A stretch of DNA of 64,000 bases from Botrimarina mediterranea (GCF_007753265.1 NZ_CP036349.1:1893363-1957362), one strand, 5' to 3'. Positions 1 to 8,933 are shown, counted from the stretch's first letter. Program-made: numbers and translations. Notes: generated by a model from the sequence alone, not told the origin.

Positions 1-553
1 CATACTTCCAGCAGCTCGCCGCCGGCAGCACCCGCATGTAACGGGCGAGCACCACGTAGTCGATCGACAGCTCGTCGCAGATGTCGATCATCGCGTCGTC
101 ATTCGGCTCGCCGGCGTCGTCGCCGATCAGCCGGAACGGGACGCCGAACTGCTCGGCCACGCCTTGCAGCTTGCGACGGTTGCTGAGGACGACGGTCGCC
201 TCGCCGCGGATTCGACCATCACGGATCGCCCGCAGCACGGCGAGCGGCGTCTCGGGCCGGTAGGTGACGCAGATCGCCAGTCGCGGCTTGCGGTTCTCTA
301 GCTTCGGTAGGTCGGGCGACCAAGTGCGGATCGACAGGCCCGTCTCTTTCGAGACGTCGACCATCGCGTCGCGGAGGTCGGCGTAGCGCGCGGGCTCGAG
401 CTCGATGCGCGTCATCATCGAGAAGACGTGCGCGTCGTCCCGGTCGTACATCTGGATCTCGGCGATGTTCGCGCCGAGTTCCGTGACCGAGTGGACGATC
501 GGGTCCGCCAGGCCGCGGTGGTCGGGGCCAACGGCAGTGATCACGGCTTGCAT
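1..553 (-). CDS. purU: Formyltetrahydrofolate deformylase (partial, 3' end outside window)
   Basis: The reverse strand reads from an ATG at 553 off the left edge. PurU hydrolyses 10-formyl-THF to THF and formate, balancing the one-carbon pool. An N-terminal ACT domain is visible (AVITAVGPDHRGLADPIV, residues 3-20, then ANIAEIQMYDRDDAHVF). The start of the formyltransferase-like domain follows (RLAICVTYRPETPLAVLRAI, then VVLSNRR and IDYVVLARYMRVLP). The catalytic C-terminal region lies outside the window. In-frame ATGs at 574 and 586 would add 7 or 11 residues; 553 is preferred because family members begin just before the ACT strand. No clear Shine-Dalgarno is visible for any of the three. The HDOD gene lies 90 bases upstream on the same strand. 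Confidence 0.88.
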   Translation of the reverse strand, partial: MQAVITAVGPDHRGLADPIVHSVTELGANIAEIQMYDRDDAHVFSMMTRIELEPARYADLRDAMVDVSKETGLSIRTWSPDLPKLENRKPRLAICVTYRPETPLAVLRAIRDGRIRGEATVVLSNRRKLQGVAEQFGVPFRLIGDDAGEPNDDAMIDICDELSIDYVVLARYMRVLPAASCWKY

Positions 554-642
554 AGTGGTGGAATCGCTTCGCATCGGGGACGGCATAAGAGATCCATTTC
601 GCCCGTCGATTCTCTGCGGGCCGACGCCTTCTGCGAAGGGGC

Positions 643-1581
643 TCAGGCAATCGCCAGCTCATGGACGTTGGCGACCGTTTCCGGCAATTCTTCCCACAGC
701 TGTCGCAGCGACAACAAGTCGAGGCCCATCGGCGTCAGGATGCCCTCGCTCGGAGCGGGCAGGCGGCGTCCTTCTAACGAACCGCGTCCGTACCGTGTCG
801 AAAGATAATTGGCGATGGTGACGACACGCACCAGCGGGACCGCCTCATCGGGGCAAGCCGCGGGGGCGTGGTGATAGTCGATCGCCGCCACGATGTCGCG
901 GGGGAATCCGCAACGCCAAGCGACGTACGCGCCTACCTGGGCGTGGTCGAACGCCAGCACATGCCGCTCGGCATTCGGAAGCGACATCCCCGACTGCATG
1001 TGAGCCAGCACCCGCGGCGCCAGGCTGTTCAGATGTTGATTGATGAACAAGAGGCCCATGTCGTGCACCAGCCCGGCGAGGTAAGCCTCTTCGGGTTGGC
1101 AAGCGTTGCAGCGGGTGGCGATCTGCCGGCTGATTGTCGCGACACACACCGAGTGGTCCCACAGCCGCTGCGGGTCGAGCAAGCCAACGGGAGTCGGCCT
1201 CCCGAAGGTCCCGCCGATCGAAATCGTTAGGGCGAGGCTGCGGACGCGTTCAATGCCTAGCAGCGTCAGCGCCGACCGCAGGTCGCCGACCGGGTTGCGC
1301 AGCCCGCAATACGCCGAGTTCACGACCTGCATCAGTCGTGCCGCGACCGCGGGGTCCGTCTCAACCACCTCCAGCAGGTCCTGTGTGTCGGCGTTCGGGT
1401 CGTCCGCGATCTGGATCACTCGCTGAGCGACCGAGGGGAGCGTGCACAAGCCCGTCAGCTGTTCGAACATCGGCTCGATCGACGGGTCGATCGCGCGCTC
1501 GCCTGACCGGAGCGACAAGCAGTGGTCGTCGGCCTCGAAGGCGGCTCGGAGCGATGGGGCAGTGGCGGAAGTCGACGACAC
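643..1581 (-). CDS. HDOD domain protein
   Basis: A 312-residue protein starting at GTG 1581. Residues about 38-235 match the HDOD fold: [20 protein letters not shown], then [19 protein letters not shown] and [15 protein letters not shown]. An HD pair survives in [12 protein letters not shown], and a second conserved patch is [12 protein letters not shown] proteins are regulatory modules linked to signalling and cell-cycle or motility control. They usually lack proven phosphohydrolase activity, so no enzymatic role is assigned. The gene is divergent from the AAA+ ATPase at 1834 and could be co-transcribed with purU downstream. No partner domain (CheY, GGDEF, EAL) is fused to it. Confidence 0.85.
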   Translation of the reverse strand: MSSTSATAPSLRAAFEADDHCLSLRSGERAIDPSIEPMFEQLTGLCTLPSVAQRVIQIADDPNADTQDLLEVVETDPAVAARLMQVVNSAYCGLRNPVGDLRSALTLLGIERVRSLALTISIGGTFGRPTPVGLLDPQRLWDHSVCVATISRQIATRCNACQPEEAYLAGLVHDMGLLFINQHLNSLAPRVLAHMQSGMSLPNAERHVLAFDHAQVGAYVAWRCGFPRDIVAAIDYHHAPAACPDEAVPLVRVVTIANYLSTRYGRGSLEGRRLPAPSEGILTPMGLDLLSLRQLWEELPETVANVHELAIA

Positions 1582-1833
1582 GGAGCAACTCTACCAGGGG
1601 TGGTGACGCACTGGATGAAGCGTAGTTCGCAACCGCGACGCCGCGCGTTCCGTGGCGTTGTGTCACGGCGGCTTTCGACCGGCCCCACGTCGCAAGTGTC
1701 GCGACCGCTACGACCGGTTCAACGGGACCCGCAATCACCGTGCCTAGTGTGCGTAAGCTCTCGACGCCTCACGGGCCCGCTCTGGCGGCCTAGATTTTCG
1801 GACGCGACTGAAACCCCGACCGGCGACCCGAAC

Positions 1834-3300
1834 ATGCAACCCGCCTCGCCCGGCAATCCACCTACCGACCAGCCCGCTAGCGCTACGCCGATGGGCGCTA
1901 AGCGGCTCGATGAGCTTCTCAATCGCATCCAGAAGCTCACCAACGAAGAGGCCAGTAGCCACCCGGCGGACGCTCGACCCCCAGCCACGCCGGCGGCGCA
2001 GCCGCTGCCGGCCGCGATGCTCGACACGCCCTCGCAACGAGCCGCTTGGTACCCCGCCGAACCGACAAGCTTCCGCGCCGCCGGCCTGTCGGAGTCGGAA
2101 GTCGAACACCTGATCCTCAAGTACCTCAACGCCCGTGCCGAGGCCTCGGGCCGCGACCTCGCCGAACAGGTGCGTCTGCCCTTCCGGCTCATCGACCCGC
2201 TGCTCCAGTCGATGAAGGACGAGCAGATGCTTGCCCATAAGGGCGCGGCGATGATGAACGACTACGTCTTCACGCTCTCCGGCGTGGGGCGTGACCGCGC
2301 GAAGAAGCTCGCCGACCACTGCACCTACTACGGCGCCGCGCCGGTGCCGCTCAAGGACTACATCGCCAGCGTCAGCGCGCAGACGATCTCTGACCAGCAC
2401 CCGACCGAAGTCGACTTGCAGCGGGCGTTTCAGGACCTGCTCATTGACGAACGGATGCTGATGCGGCTGGGCCCCGCGATCAACTCGGGCCGCGGCTTAT
2501 TCCTCTTCGGCGCGCCGGGCAACGGCAAGACGTCAATCGCCGAGCGCGTCACCAAAGCGTTCGGCGAACACATCTGGATCCCCCGCGCGCTGGGCGTCGA
2601 TGGCGAGATTATGCGCCTGTTCGACCCCAGCATGCACGAGGAGGCGCCGATCGAGGGCTCCGGCGGCCTGCTCGACGACCGCAAGCTCGACCACCGCTGG
2701 GTCCGCATCAAGCGGCCCACGATCGTCGTCGGCGGCGAGCTGACGATGGACTCGCTCGAGGTGACGCTAAACACCGTCACCAACGTCAGCGAGGCGCCGG
2801 TGCAAATGAAGAGCAACTGCGGCACGCTGGTGATCGACGACTTCGGGCGCCAGCGGATGACGACCGACGAGTTGCTCAACCGCTGGATCGTTCCGCTCGA
2901 GAAGCGCTACGACTTCTTGAACCTCTCCAGCGGCAAGAAGATCCAGGTCCCGTTTGACCAGCTGATCATCTTCTCCACCAACCTCGAACCCCGCGACCTG
3001 GTGGACGACGCGTTCCTCCGGCGGATCCCGTACAAGATCGAGGTGATCGACCCCAGCGAAGCGGCCTTCCGCAAGCTGCTGGTGATCATGGCGAAGAAGC
3101 TCGGGATTACCTATGACCAAACCGCCGTCGACTACCTCGTCGAGAAGCATTACAAGTCGGTCAACCGTCCCTACCGGGCGTGCCAGCCGCGCGACTTGCT
3201 CCAGCAGGTCGTGAACTACTGCCGATACACCAAGAGGCCGATCGTCATGTCACGGGAGAACTTCGACTTCGCGGTCGAGAACTACTTCGCGGTGATGTGA
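1834..3300 (+). CDS. Winged-helix-like AAA+ ATPase
   Basis: 488 residues from ATG 1834. The same frame is open upstream to 1522, but that part overlaps the divergent HDOD gene and lacks protein-like character. Residues about 85-190 look like a winged-helix or substrate-recognition module ([20 protein letters not shown], then [20 protein letters not shown]). The AAA+ core follows, with Walker [10 protein letters not shown] at about 226 and Walker B LVIDDFG at about 332. A likely sensor region is [20 protein letters not shown]. The family couples ATP hydrolysis to remodelling of protein or DNA complexes; the substrate cannot be read from the sequence. It is probably monocistronic: the next gene is a degraded cassette. 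Confidence 0.8.
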   Translation: MQPASPGNPPTDQPASATPMGAKRLDELLNRIQKLTNEEASSHPADARPPATPAAQPLPAAMLDTPSQRAAWYPAEPTSFRAAGLSESEVEHLILKYLNARAEASGRDLAEQVRLPFRLIDPLLQSMKDEQMLAHKGAAMMNDYVFTLSGVGRDRAKKLADHCTYYGAAPVPLKDYIASVSAQTISDQHPTEVDLQRAFQDLLIDERMLMRLGPAINSGRGLFLFGAPGNGKTSIAERVTKAFGEHIWIPRALGVDGEIMRLFDPSMHEEAPIEGSGGLLDDRKLDHRWVRIKRPTIVVGGELTMDSLEVTLNTVTNVSEAPVQMKSNCGTLVIDDFGRQRMTTDELLNRWIVPLEKRYDFLNLSSGKKIQVPFDQLIIFSTNLEPRDLVDDAFLRRIPYKIEVIDPSEAAFRKLLVIMAKKLGITYDQTAVDYLVEKHYKSVNRPYRACQPRDLLQQVVNYCRYTKRPIVMSRENFDFAVENYFAVM

Positions 3301-3302
3301 CA

Positions 3303-3335
3303 GCGGAGGGACCAGGGACCAGGGGCCAGGGATGG
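3303..3335. repeat. G-rich flank of the four-helix-bundle cassette
   Basis: A G-rich, AGGGACC-repetitive run between the AAA+ stop and the broken four-helix-bundle gene. A C-rich run of similar character occurs on the other side at 3751-3790, so the small gene sits between imperfect inverted G/C-rich flanks. The DUF559 remnant at 30.4-30.8 kb has a much cleaner version of the same arrangement. Confidence 0.45.
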
Positions 3336-3368
3336 AGGAAGCGAAGCTTGGGTGAGTAAGGGGATAGC

Positions 3369-3744
3369 GTGGGTAGCGTTAGTAGCTATCGCGATCTCGT
3401 TGTCTGGCAGCGGGGCGTTGAGCTTTGTCTGGACGTCTACCGACTCACGGCTCGGTTTCCAAAGGAAGAACGGTACGGGCTCGCTGCGCAAATGCGGCGT
3501 TGCGTCGTATCGATCCCATCCAATATCGCTGAAGCCCAACGCCCGCGACTCCACCAAAGACTACTTACGCTTCATCGCGATCGCCCGTGGCTCGCTTGCC
3601 GAGCTGGAAACACAAACGACGATCGCGAAACATTTGACCTACTTCGACGCTGAGTCCAGTAACCAACTGCTAGCGAGATGTGAGGAAGAGAGCCGCATGC
3701 TGACAGCCCTGCGAGCATCACTAGCCCGCCGGCTGCAAAGCTGA
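3369..3744 (+). pseudogene. Four-helix-bundle protein (23S rRNA intervening-sequence / S23 family), frameshifted
   Basis: A GTG at 3369 opens a frame reading SYRDLVVWQRGVELCLDVYR, then LTARFPKEERYGLAAQMRRC and VVSIPSNIAEAQ, the hallmark N-terminal half of the S23/IVP family. The second half is in another frame: ARDSTKDYLRFIAIARGSLA, then ELETQTTIAKHLTYFD, ending at 3744. Joining the halves needs removal of one C near 3540, where the family expects IAEGQARDSTKDYL. So this is a single +1 frameshift in an otherwise full-length gene (about 118-124 residues). It is either a recent pseudogene or a sequencing error. Free-standing members have no firmly known function. G-rich and C-rich runs flank the gene. 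Confidence 0.85.
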
Positions 3745-3750
3745 AGTGCT

Positions 3751-3790
3751 CTTCCCTCGCCCCTAGCCCCCAACCCCTCTCCCCTCCCCG
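3751..3790. repeat. C-rich flank of the four-helix-bundle cassette
   Basis: A C-rich run with CCCCTAGCCCC and CCCCTCTCCCC segments between the broken four-helix-bundle gene and the globin-like gene. It is the inverted counterpart in composition of the run at 3303-3335. The CCCCTAGCCCC core also appears at the DUF559 cassette (30809-30843). Confidence 0.45.
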
Positions 3791-3795
3791 ATATC

Positions 3796-4200
3796 ATGTC
3801 TCCGCACGAGATCAAGCTGGTTTGCGCATCCTGGAACGAAGCAGCGCCGGTCGCTGACACCGTCGTCCGTTTGTTCTACCGTCGCCTGTTCGAGATCGTC
3901 CCCGAGCTGCGCAGCCGCTTCCGCACTTCGATGTCGGAGCAGGGCGATCACTTGGTCGCCGCGCTGGATGAATTGACGGAGTCGCTTGTTAGCGGCGAGA
4001 CGCCCTGCGAAATCCCCGCCTCGATCGACCCGCGTTACGCCGACGCGATCGCCAAGGCCTGGACATGGACGCTCCGCCAAGAGCTCGGCCGCAAGGCGCC
4101 GATCGCCACCCGCAAGGCCTGGCGCACGATGCTCTCAACGCCAGCAGCGGCGCCGCTATACGCCGTCGCGATGGGTGAGCTCGAGCTGGCGATCGCCTGA
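3796..4200 (+). CDS. Globin-like protein lacking an obvious proximal histidine
   Basis: 134 residues from ATG 3796. The N-terminal half resembles single-domain/flavohaemoglobin-type globins: IKLVCASWNEAAP, VVRLFYRRLFEIVPELRSRF (A to C helices), then SMSEQGDHLVAALDEL (E helix). The C-terminal part also fits, with IDPRYADAIAKAWTWTLRQE as the G helix. In the F-helix window, where VHb-type globins carry the haem-ligating His about ten residues before the Y of PxHY, an ungapped alignment places Cys (TPCEIPASIDPRY). The only histidines are near residues 4 and 52. Haem binding is therefore doubtful; it could be a sensor-like or divergent globin. Its last 45 bases overlap the convergent PEP-CTERM gene. 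Confidence 0.7.
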   Translation: MSPHEIKLVCASWNEAAPVADTVVRLFYRRLFEIVPELRSRFRTSMSEQGDHLVAALDELTESLVSGETPCEIPASIDPRYADAIAKAWTWTLRQELGRKAPIATRKAWRTMLSTPAAAPLYAVAMGELELAIA

Positions 4201-5739
4201 TCGCCGGCGCCGGACGAGTGTTGCCAGGCAGGCGCCGGCCAGAAGCGTGAGCGCCGCCGGCTCGGGTAGCGCATTCGCCCCCAGCGGCCCGACGTTGAAG
4301 CTCCTGCCATAATTAGCGCGCCAGGTTTCTCGCTGCGCGGCGCCAATCGGCGCCGTGGTGGTTCCCACCGATGGATCGTTCAGAAGCGTGCCGATTGGCT
4401 GGCCAACGTTGTCACGCCACACCGTGTAGTCGGCCGCATCGACGACGCCATCGACGTTGTAGTCGCCGGGGTTTGGCGTCGGATCAGAAATCTTCGCCAC
4501 GAACGCGTCATGGTTGCCCGCGCTGGGCCCTCCCAGGCTCCCGTTGGTTGCACCCGAGAGGTAGACATTCCCAAACCCGTCAGCCGACACGCCTCGGGCT
4601 TCATCGTTGCCGACCGTTCCGAGCTGCTGCGTCCACAGGAGCGTGCCCGACGCGTCGTACTTGCTCACGAACGCGTCGTTGTTGCCCGGGTGGGTCCTTC
4701 CCAGGCTCCCCCAGGTGGATCCCGCGATGTAGACATTCCCCAACCCGTCAGCCGACACGCCATAGGCTTCATCGGAGCTGGCCGTTCCGAGCTGCTGGGT
4801 CCATTGGAGCGTGCCCGCCGCGTCGTACTTGCTCACGAACGCGTCGCCGCCGCCCGCGTTTGGCCCTCCCAGGCTCCCGGACGTGTATCCCGAGAGATAG
4901 ACATTTCCCAACCCGTCAGCCGATACGCCACGGGCTCTATCGTGTTTGACCGTTCCGAGTTGCTGCGTCCAGAGGAGTGTGCCCGCCGCGTCGTACTTGC
5001 TCACGAACGCGTCGGTGAGGCCCGCGTTGGGCCTTCCCAGGCTCCCGTTGGTTGCTCCCGAGATGTAGACATTCCCCAACTCGTCAGCCGACACGCCATT
5101 GGCAGAATCGTTGCCGACCGTTCCGAGATGCTGGGTCCACTGGAGCGTGCCCGCCACGTCGTACTTACTCACGAACGCGTTGGTGCGTGTCTCTCCCGAG
5201 ATGTAGACATTCCCCCACCCGTCAGCCGACACGCCAAAGGCACGATCGTGGTCGGACGTTCCGAGCTGCTGGGTCCATTGGAGCGTGCCCGACGCGTCGT
5301 ACTTGCTCACGAACGCGTCGGTGAAGCCCGCGTTGGGCCCTCCCAGGCTCCCATTGGTTGCTCCCGAGATGTAGACATTCCCCAACCCGTCAGCCGACAC
5401 GCCATGGGCAATATCGATGCTGACTGTTCCGAGTTGCAGGGTCCACTGGAGCGTGCCCGCCGTGTCGTACTTGCTAACGTACGCGTCGAAGTCGCCCGCG
5501 TTGGGGCCTCCCAGGCTCCCGGACGTATATCCCGAGAGGTAGACATTTCCCAACCCGTCAGCCGAAACGCCATAGGCCACATCGTTGCGGACCGTTCCGA
5601 GTTGTTGGGTCCACTCAAGCGCCACGGCATAACTGGGCAGCGGCAGCAAGAGGAGCACCAAGACAACTGCAGCGCGGGCGATCGTTGGCGTGGGCTTCAA
5701 GGTCTTCTGAGTATTCGAGGTGTCGTAACCACCGGGCAA
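4156..5739 (-). CDS. SBBP-repeat protein with dockerin-like segment and PEP-CTERM anchor
   Basis: 527 residues, probably from TTG 5739, since no in-frame ATG precedes the signal peptide (TIARAAVVLVLLLLPLPSYA). Seven SBBP repeats of about 56 residues follow, each with a GVSADGLGNVYISGATNGSL-like core and DAFVSKYDASGTLQW, predicting a beta-propeller. The third repeat is about ten residues short. Next comes a dockerin-like stretch (GDYNVDGVVDAADYTVWRDN), typical of planctomycete surface proteins. The C-terminus has the PEP-CTERM pattern: LPEP, a hydrophobic helix, then RRRR. The protein is probably exported and sorted by an exosortase, which is not in this window. Fourteen residues after RRRR are unusual and are encoded in the overlap with the convergent globin-like gene. 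Confidence 0.85.
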   Translation of the reverse strand: MPGGYDTSNTQKTLKPTPTIARAAVVLVLLLLPLPSYAVALEWTQQLGTVRNDVAYGVSADGLGNVYLSGYTSGSLGGPNAGDFDAYVSKYDTAGTLQWTLQLGTVSIDIAHGVSADGLGNVYISGATNGSLGGPNAGFTDAFVSKYDASGTLQWTQQLGTSDHDRAFGVSADGWGNVYISGETRTNAFVSKYDVAGTLQWTQHLGTVGNDSANGVSADELGNVYISGATNGSLGRPNAGLTDAFVSKYDAAGTLLWTQQLGTVKHDRARGVSADGLGNVYLSGYTSGSLGGPNAGGGDAFVSKYDAAGTLQWTQQLGTASSDEAYGVSADGLGNVYIAGSTWGSLGRTHPGNNDAFVSKYDASGTLLWTQQLGTVGNDEARGVSADGFGNVYLSGATNGSLGGPSAGNHDAFVAKISDPTPNPGDYNVDGVVDAADYTVWRDNVGQPIGTLLNDPSVGTTTAPIGAAQRETWRANYGRSFNVGPLGANALPEPAALTLLAGACLATLVRRRRSGDRQLELTHRDGV

Positions 5740-5942
5740 TCGGTGACCAGACTTGTAGTCATGGCCACCCCTTCATGTATGCGTATTCTACCGAATCGCG
5801 CGGCCGATTCCGAACACAAAGGCCAACGTTCTTCGGGCATCAAGATGATATCGCCACCATGAGGGAGCAGCCCGGGTGGCAGGGGACTTTGGCGCCCGGG
5901 ACCACCCGCGGCTAGCGCCGACGGCTCACGTTATGCGGCGCG

Positions 5943-6521
5943 CTAGCGCCCTACTGGCCGTTCCATCCCGAAGTTCAGCGGCATCTGCGGGTCGGCTTCG
6001 TCGCCGCGGCGGAGCTCTTCGAAGAGGAGGCTCGGTTGGATGTCGCGGTTGTGCTGGTACTTGCTGGCGTACTCGGTGATCTCGCCGGTGATCTCGTGAT
6101 AGAAGATTTGGCAGATCGGTACGCCCGCATAAATCCGCACCGGCTGCACCGCGAACATCTCCAGCGTCCAGTAGCCGCTGAAGCCCACGTCGCCGAAGCC
6201 AGCCGTCACGTGGACGAATAAGCCTAAACGGCCGATCGAGCTGCGCCCCTCGATCTGCGGCACGAGGTTGTGCGTCGTGGTGCGCTCCACCGTGCGCGCC
6301 AAGTAAAGCTGGTTAGGGCTGAGCACGATCCCTTCTTCGGGAATCGTCAGCCGGCGAACGCGGTTGGGCTTCGCCATGTCGAGGACGACTTCCTCGTAGA
6401 CCATCAGCTCGTCGTGCAGCGTCAGGTTGTAGCTGTTGGGGTTGAGTCGCGCGGGGTCGTAACCCTCGATGACGATGTCACCACCGAGGCGCCGCTGGAT
6501 CTCTTGGCCTGACAATATCAT
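5943..6521 (-). CDS. dcd: dCTP deaminase
   Basis: 192 residues from ATG 6521 (MILSGQEIQRRLGG), matching the usual length of about 190. The longer frame to 6671 is mostly repeat-derived low-complexity sequence. Dcd converts dCTP to dUTP, feeding dTMP synthesis; some members also hydrolyse dUTP to dUMP. Visible hallmarks are LNPNSYNLTLHDELMVYE, QIEGRSSIGRLGLFVH and TAGFGDVGFSGYWTLEM, the last carrying the catalytic Glu, plus VPICQIFYHE. A homotrimer is expected. It lies downstream of nth on the same strand, separated by a GC-rich inverted repeat, so co-transcription is uncertain. No Shine-Dalgarno is visible. Confidence 0.93.
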   Translation of the reverse strand: MILSGQEIQRRLGGDIVIEGYDPARLNPNSYNLTLHDELMVYEEVVLDMAKPNRVRRLTIPEEGIVLSPNQLYLARTVERTTTHNLVPQIEGRSSIGRLGLFVHVTAGFGDVGFSGYWTLEMFAVQPVRIYAGVPICQIFYHEITGEITEYASKYQHNRDIQPSLLFEELRRGDEADPQMPLNFGMERPVGR

Positions 6522-6593
6522 GAGGAGAGGGGGGATGGCGTTGTGGTGAGGGGGTTGCGGGGGAAGGTTCGATGCGGCGGCGTGCAGCAAACA

Positions 6594-6660
6594 GGGGCTA
6601 GGGACGGGGGACGTGGGACGGGGGAAATACAGAATCCCTCGTCCCCCGTCCCTCAGCCCC
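6594..6660. repeat. GC-rich inverted repeat (possible terminator) between nth and dcd
   Basis: Left arm 6594-6613 (GGGGCTAGGGACGGGGGACG) pairs with 6640-6660, with a single one-base bulge. The 26-base loop contains another GGGACGGGGG. The same GTCCC/GGGAC vocabulary recurs at 51436-51475, before rimO. It could terminate nth transcripts, but there is no T-run. Confidence 0.65.
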
Positions 6661-6667
6661 TCGTCCC

Positions 6668-7378
6668 TCACTCAACCCCCACCCGGGGACAAAACTTCCG
6701 CATCGAACAAACCTCGCACTTGGGCCGCCGCGCGTCGCAGACACGGCGTCCGTGATAGATCATCTGGTGGGCGAAATCGACCCACCGGCTCTTGGGCAGC
6801 AGCTCCATCAGGTCGCGCTCGACCTTTACCGGGTCGTCGTGTTCGGTCAAACCGGTCCGGCGGCTGATACGCCCGACATGCGTATCGACCACGACGCCCG
6901 AGGCGATGCCGTAGGCCGTCCCCAGCACGACGTTCGCCGTCTTGCGGCCGACGCCGGCGAGGTTGACGAGCGTCGGCATGTCCTGGGGGACCTCGCCGTG
7001 GTGATTCTCGACCAGCTCGGTGCAGCACGCCTTGACGTTCTTCGCCTTGTTGCGGAAAAAGCCGGTGCTCTTCACGTAGTCCTCGAGCTTCGCGATCGGC
7101 AGGGCCGCCAGGTCCGCCGCGGTGGGGCAATCGGCGAACAGCTTCTGGGTGACGAGGTTCACCCGCTCGTCGGTGCACTGGGCCGAGAGGATCGTCGCCA
7201 CCAGCAGTTGGACGGGCGAGTCGTACTCCAGCGCGCAAACGGCGTCCCCGTGGTCCGCCGCCAGTCGCCGCGCGACGCGACCGGCCTGAGCCTTGCGCTC
7301 GGCGAAGCCCTCCGGCGCCGGCGGGCGGGGCAAGTCGGCCCGGTCGGACGACGCAGGGCGGGCGGGGCGGGACGGCAT
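6668..7378 (-). CDS. nth: Endonuclease III
   Basis: 236 residues from ATG 7378. A bifunctional DNA glycosylase/AP-lyase that removes oxidised pyrimidines in base excision repair. The helix-hairpin-helix carries the catalytic Lys (LAGVGRKTANVVLG) and the catalytic Asp follows in GVVVDTHVGR. The C-terminal [4Fe-4S] loop is complete: C-x6-C-x2-C-x5-C in CDARRPKCEVCSMRKFC. An additional N-terminal stretch of about 25 residues, rich in Pro/Arg, precedes the core (SRPARPASSDRADLPRPPAP). The frame is open to 7474, but the ATG at 7378 is the better start. The BI-1 gene is divergent from it. Confidence 0.95.
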   Translation of the reverse strand: MPSRPARPASSDRADLPRPPAPEGFAERKAQAGRVARRLAADHGDAVCALEYDSPVQLLVATILSAQCTDERVNLVTQKLFADCPTAADLAALPIAKLEDYVKSTGFFRNKAKNVKACCTELVENHHGEVPQDMPTLVNLAGVGRKTANVVLGTAYGIASGVVVDTHVGRISRRTGLTEHDDPVKVERDLMELLPKSRWVDFAHQMIYHGRRVCDARRPKCEVCSMRKFCPRVGVE

Positions 7379-7585
7379 GTCGGTTCGGGGTCGCCAGGAA
7401 ATTGAGGCAAATCCACTACAGACATTCTGCCCTTTCGCCCCCCTGACAGCGAGCGGGTGGTCTTGCGCAGGCATTTCAGCCGAACAAGCTTGCTACGGGG
7501 CGATAGCGGTTCTACGCTTTCAGCAAGTGGCGCCGCTGTCGCCGACTTTTCGCCGCCCCTCCCCCTTTGCAAGGCAAGGATCGAC

Positions 7586-8341
7586 ATGGCCGCTGACACG
7601 CTTTCTGGCAATCCCTACGCGTCGTTTGGCTACACCGTCGCCGAGGCGGCGCCCGCCGACCGCGTCACGTTCATCCGCCGCACGTACACGCACCTGGCGA
7701 TGGCCGTCTACGCCTTCGCGGCGCTCTTGTGGGCCTACTTCCAGACCGGCTTTGCCGACTGGGTCATGCTCCAGGTACAGGCCGCGCCCTGGCTGCTGCT
7801 GGCGTCGTTCGGCGGGTTTATGGTCGTGAGCTGGGTCGCCAACCGTTGGGCGATGAGCGAGACGTCCGTCGCGAAGCAGTACGCGGGCCTCGTCGGCTAT
7901 GTCGTCGCGCAGTCGATCTTCATCCTGCCGATGCTCTGGTTCGCCCAAGACAAGACGATGCAGCTGGCGCCCGGCCAGGACGTGAACGTCATCGGCGCCG
8001 CGGGCCTGGTGACGCTCGTGATGTTCGGCGGCCTCACTGCGATCGTCTGGCTCACCGGCAAGGACTTCTCGTTCCTCGGCTACGGCCTCGGCATCGCAGG
8101 CATGGGCATCTTTGCGCTGATCGTCGCCAGCTTCTTCTTCGGCGGCCTCAACCTGGGCATTTGGTTCTCCGTGGCGATGATCGTCTTCGCTTCGGCGTAC
8201 ATCCTCTACGACACGTCGAACGTGATGCACCACTACCGCCCCACACAGCACGTCGCCGCGTCGCTGGCGCTGTTCGCCTCGGTAGCCCTGCTGTTCTGGT
8301 ACGTGCTCCGCCTGTTCATCGCCCTTTCCAGCCGCGACTGA
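7586..8341 (+). CDS. Bax inhibitor-1 (BI-1/YccA/TMBIM) family membrane protein
   Basis: 251 residues from ATG 7586, with AAGGA at 7576-7580 as a well-placed ribosome binding site. Seven hydrophobic segments can be followed, e.g. LAMAVYAFAALLWAYF, WLLLASFGGFMVVSWVA, GLVTLVMFGGLTAIVWL, FALIVASFFFGGLNLGIWF and VALLFWYVLRLFIAL. The conserved family signature near the end is present (ASAYILYDTSNVMHHY, then an FxSVALLFWYVLRLF pattern). Bacterial members are inner-membrane proteins, some with pH-sensitive Ca2+ leak activity or FtsH association. The physiological role here is unknown. A 600-base non-coding region follows. Confidence 0.92.
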   Translation: MAADTLSGNPYASFGYTVAEAAPADRVTFIRRTYTHLAMAVYAFAALLWAYFQTGFADWVMLQVQAAPWLLLASFGGFMVVSWVANRWAMSETSVAKQYAGLVGYVVAQSIFILPMLWFAQDKTMQLAPGQDVNVIGAAGLVTLVMFGGLTAIVWLTGKDFSFLGYGLGIAGMGIFALIVASFFFGGLNLGIWFSVAMIVFASAYILYDTSNVMHHYRPTQHVAASLALFASVALLFWYVLRLFIALSSRD

Positions 8342-8864
8342 GCGGTCTTGTACTAAGTCACGACGGGAACCCGTCTGAGCCGGGGGCGTGAGAGCATTTT
8401 GCATCCAACGTCGTAAGTCGAAGAACCGGACGCTAGGGCGTGCCGGCTGATCATGCTGGCTAGCACGTATTAGCCGCGGGGCCTTAGCCCCCGGTTCTTT
8501 GCCTACCGTTTGGCATAACCTCTTGATCGCCAAAGCCGTGGATAAAGACCTGCCAGATGCTCGCTAGCCCTCGAAGGGCAGCGAGATGCACTCCCCCGGT
8601 TAACTCCGGCGGCTCAGAGCCACGCGCCGGCGGGCGCAAAATCGACCCGCTGGGGCCCTCCGCCGCCGGTTCCGCCAGCGGGGCCACTGGACATGCGTTT
8701 AGATCGCTATAGAGGGCCCATGCGGGGCCTTCTTGGGCGCCGCTCAGGGTTTACCAGGGGGGTTGTTCCCGACGCAACAGAACGGCCGCTAGGGGCCTTC
8801 ACGGGGCATACCTCTGTCGGGGGGTTTGCGCCTAGGCGTATCGACTCCCATCCGTGAGCATCTT
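8342..8864. other. Intergenic region without a convincing gene
   Basis: Short open frames exist but none looks protein-like. The DNA holds small inverted repeats. GAACCGGACGCTAGGG near 8422 pairs imperfectly with a segment near 8484-8499 (CCTTAGCCCCCGGTTC). A short hairpin lies at about 8562-8584 (TCGCTAGCCCT/AGGGCAGCGA). These look like degraded relatives of the palindromic repeats elsewhere in the window. Confidence 0.5.
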
Positions 8865-8933
8865 AGCCATGGGCGGTAGCCCTCGGAGTGAAGGACGAGT
8901 TGCGCTGCACACCGAGGGCTACCGCCCACGGCT
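8865..8933. repeat. Palindromic element, GTGAAG-loop type
   Basis: Arms of 22 bases, 8865-8886 and 8912-8933 (AGCCATGGGCGGTAGCCCTCGG and its complement, one mismatch), enclose a 25-base loop beginning AGTGAAGGACGAG. The loop start resembles the GTGAAGCGGGTAC loop of the elements at 34772, 39725 and 41536, although the arms differ. It lies just past the stop of the DUF4332 gene and may also act as a terminator. Confidence 0.75.

Noticed and set aside
1522-1833. Upstream extension of the AAA+ ATPase frame
   Set aside because: Arg/Ser-rich translation overlapping the divergent HDOD gene; the ATG at 1834 begins normal protein sequence.
4371-4949. Long plus-strand open frames (also 4510-5862) opposite the SBBP gene
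   Set aside because: They are antisense shadows of the repetitive SBBP coding sequence; the repeat periodicity and motifs make sense only on the minus strand.
8484-8687. Small minus-strand open frame in the 8.3-8.9 kb gap
   Set aside because: No ribosome binding site, biased composition and overlap with small inverted repeats.
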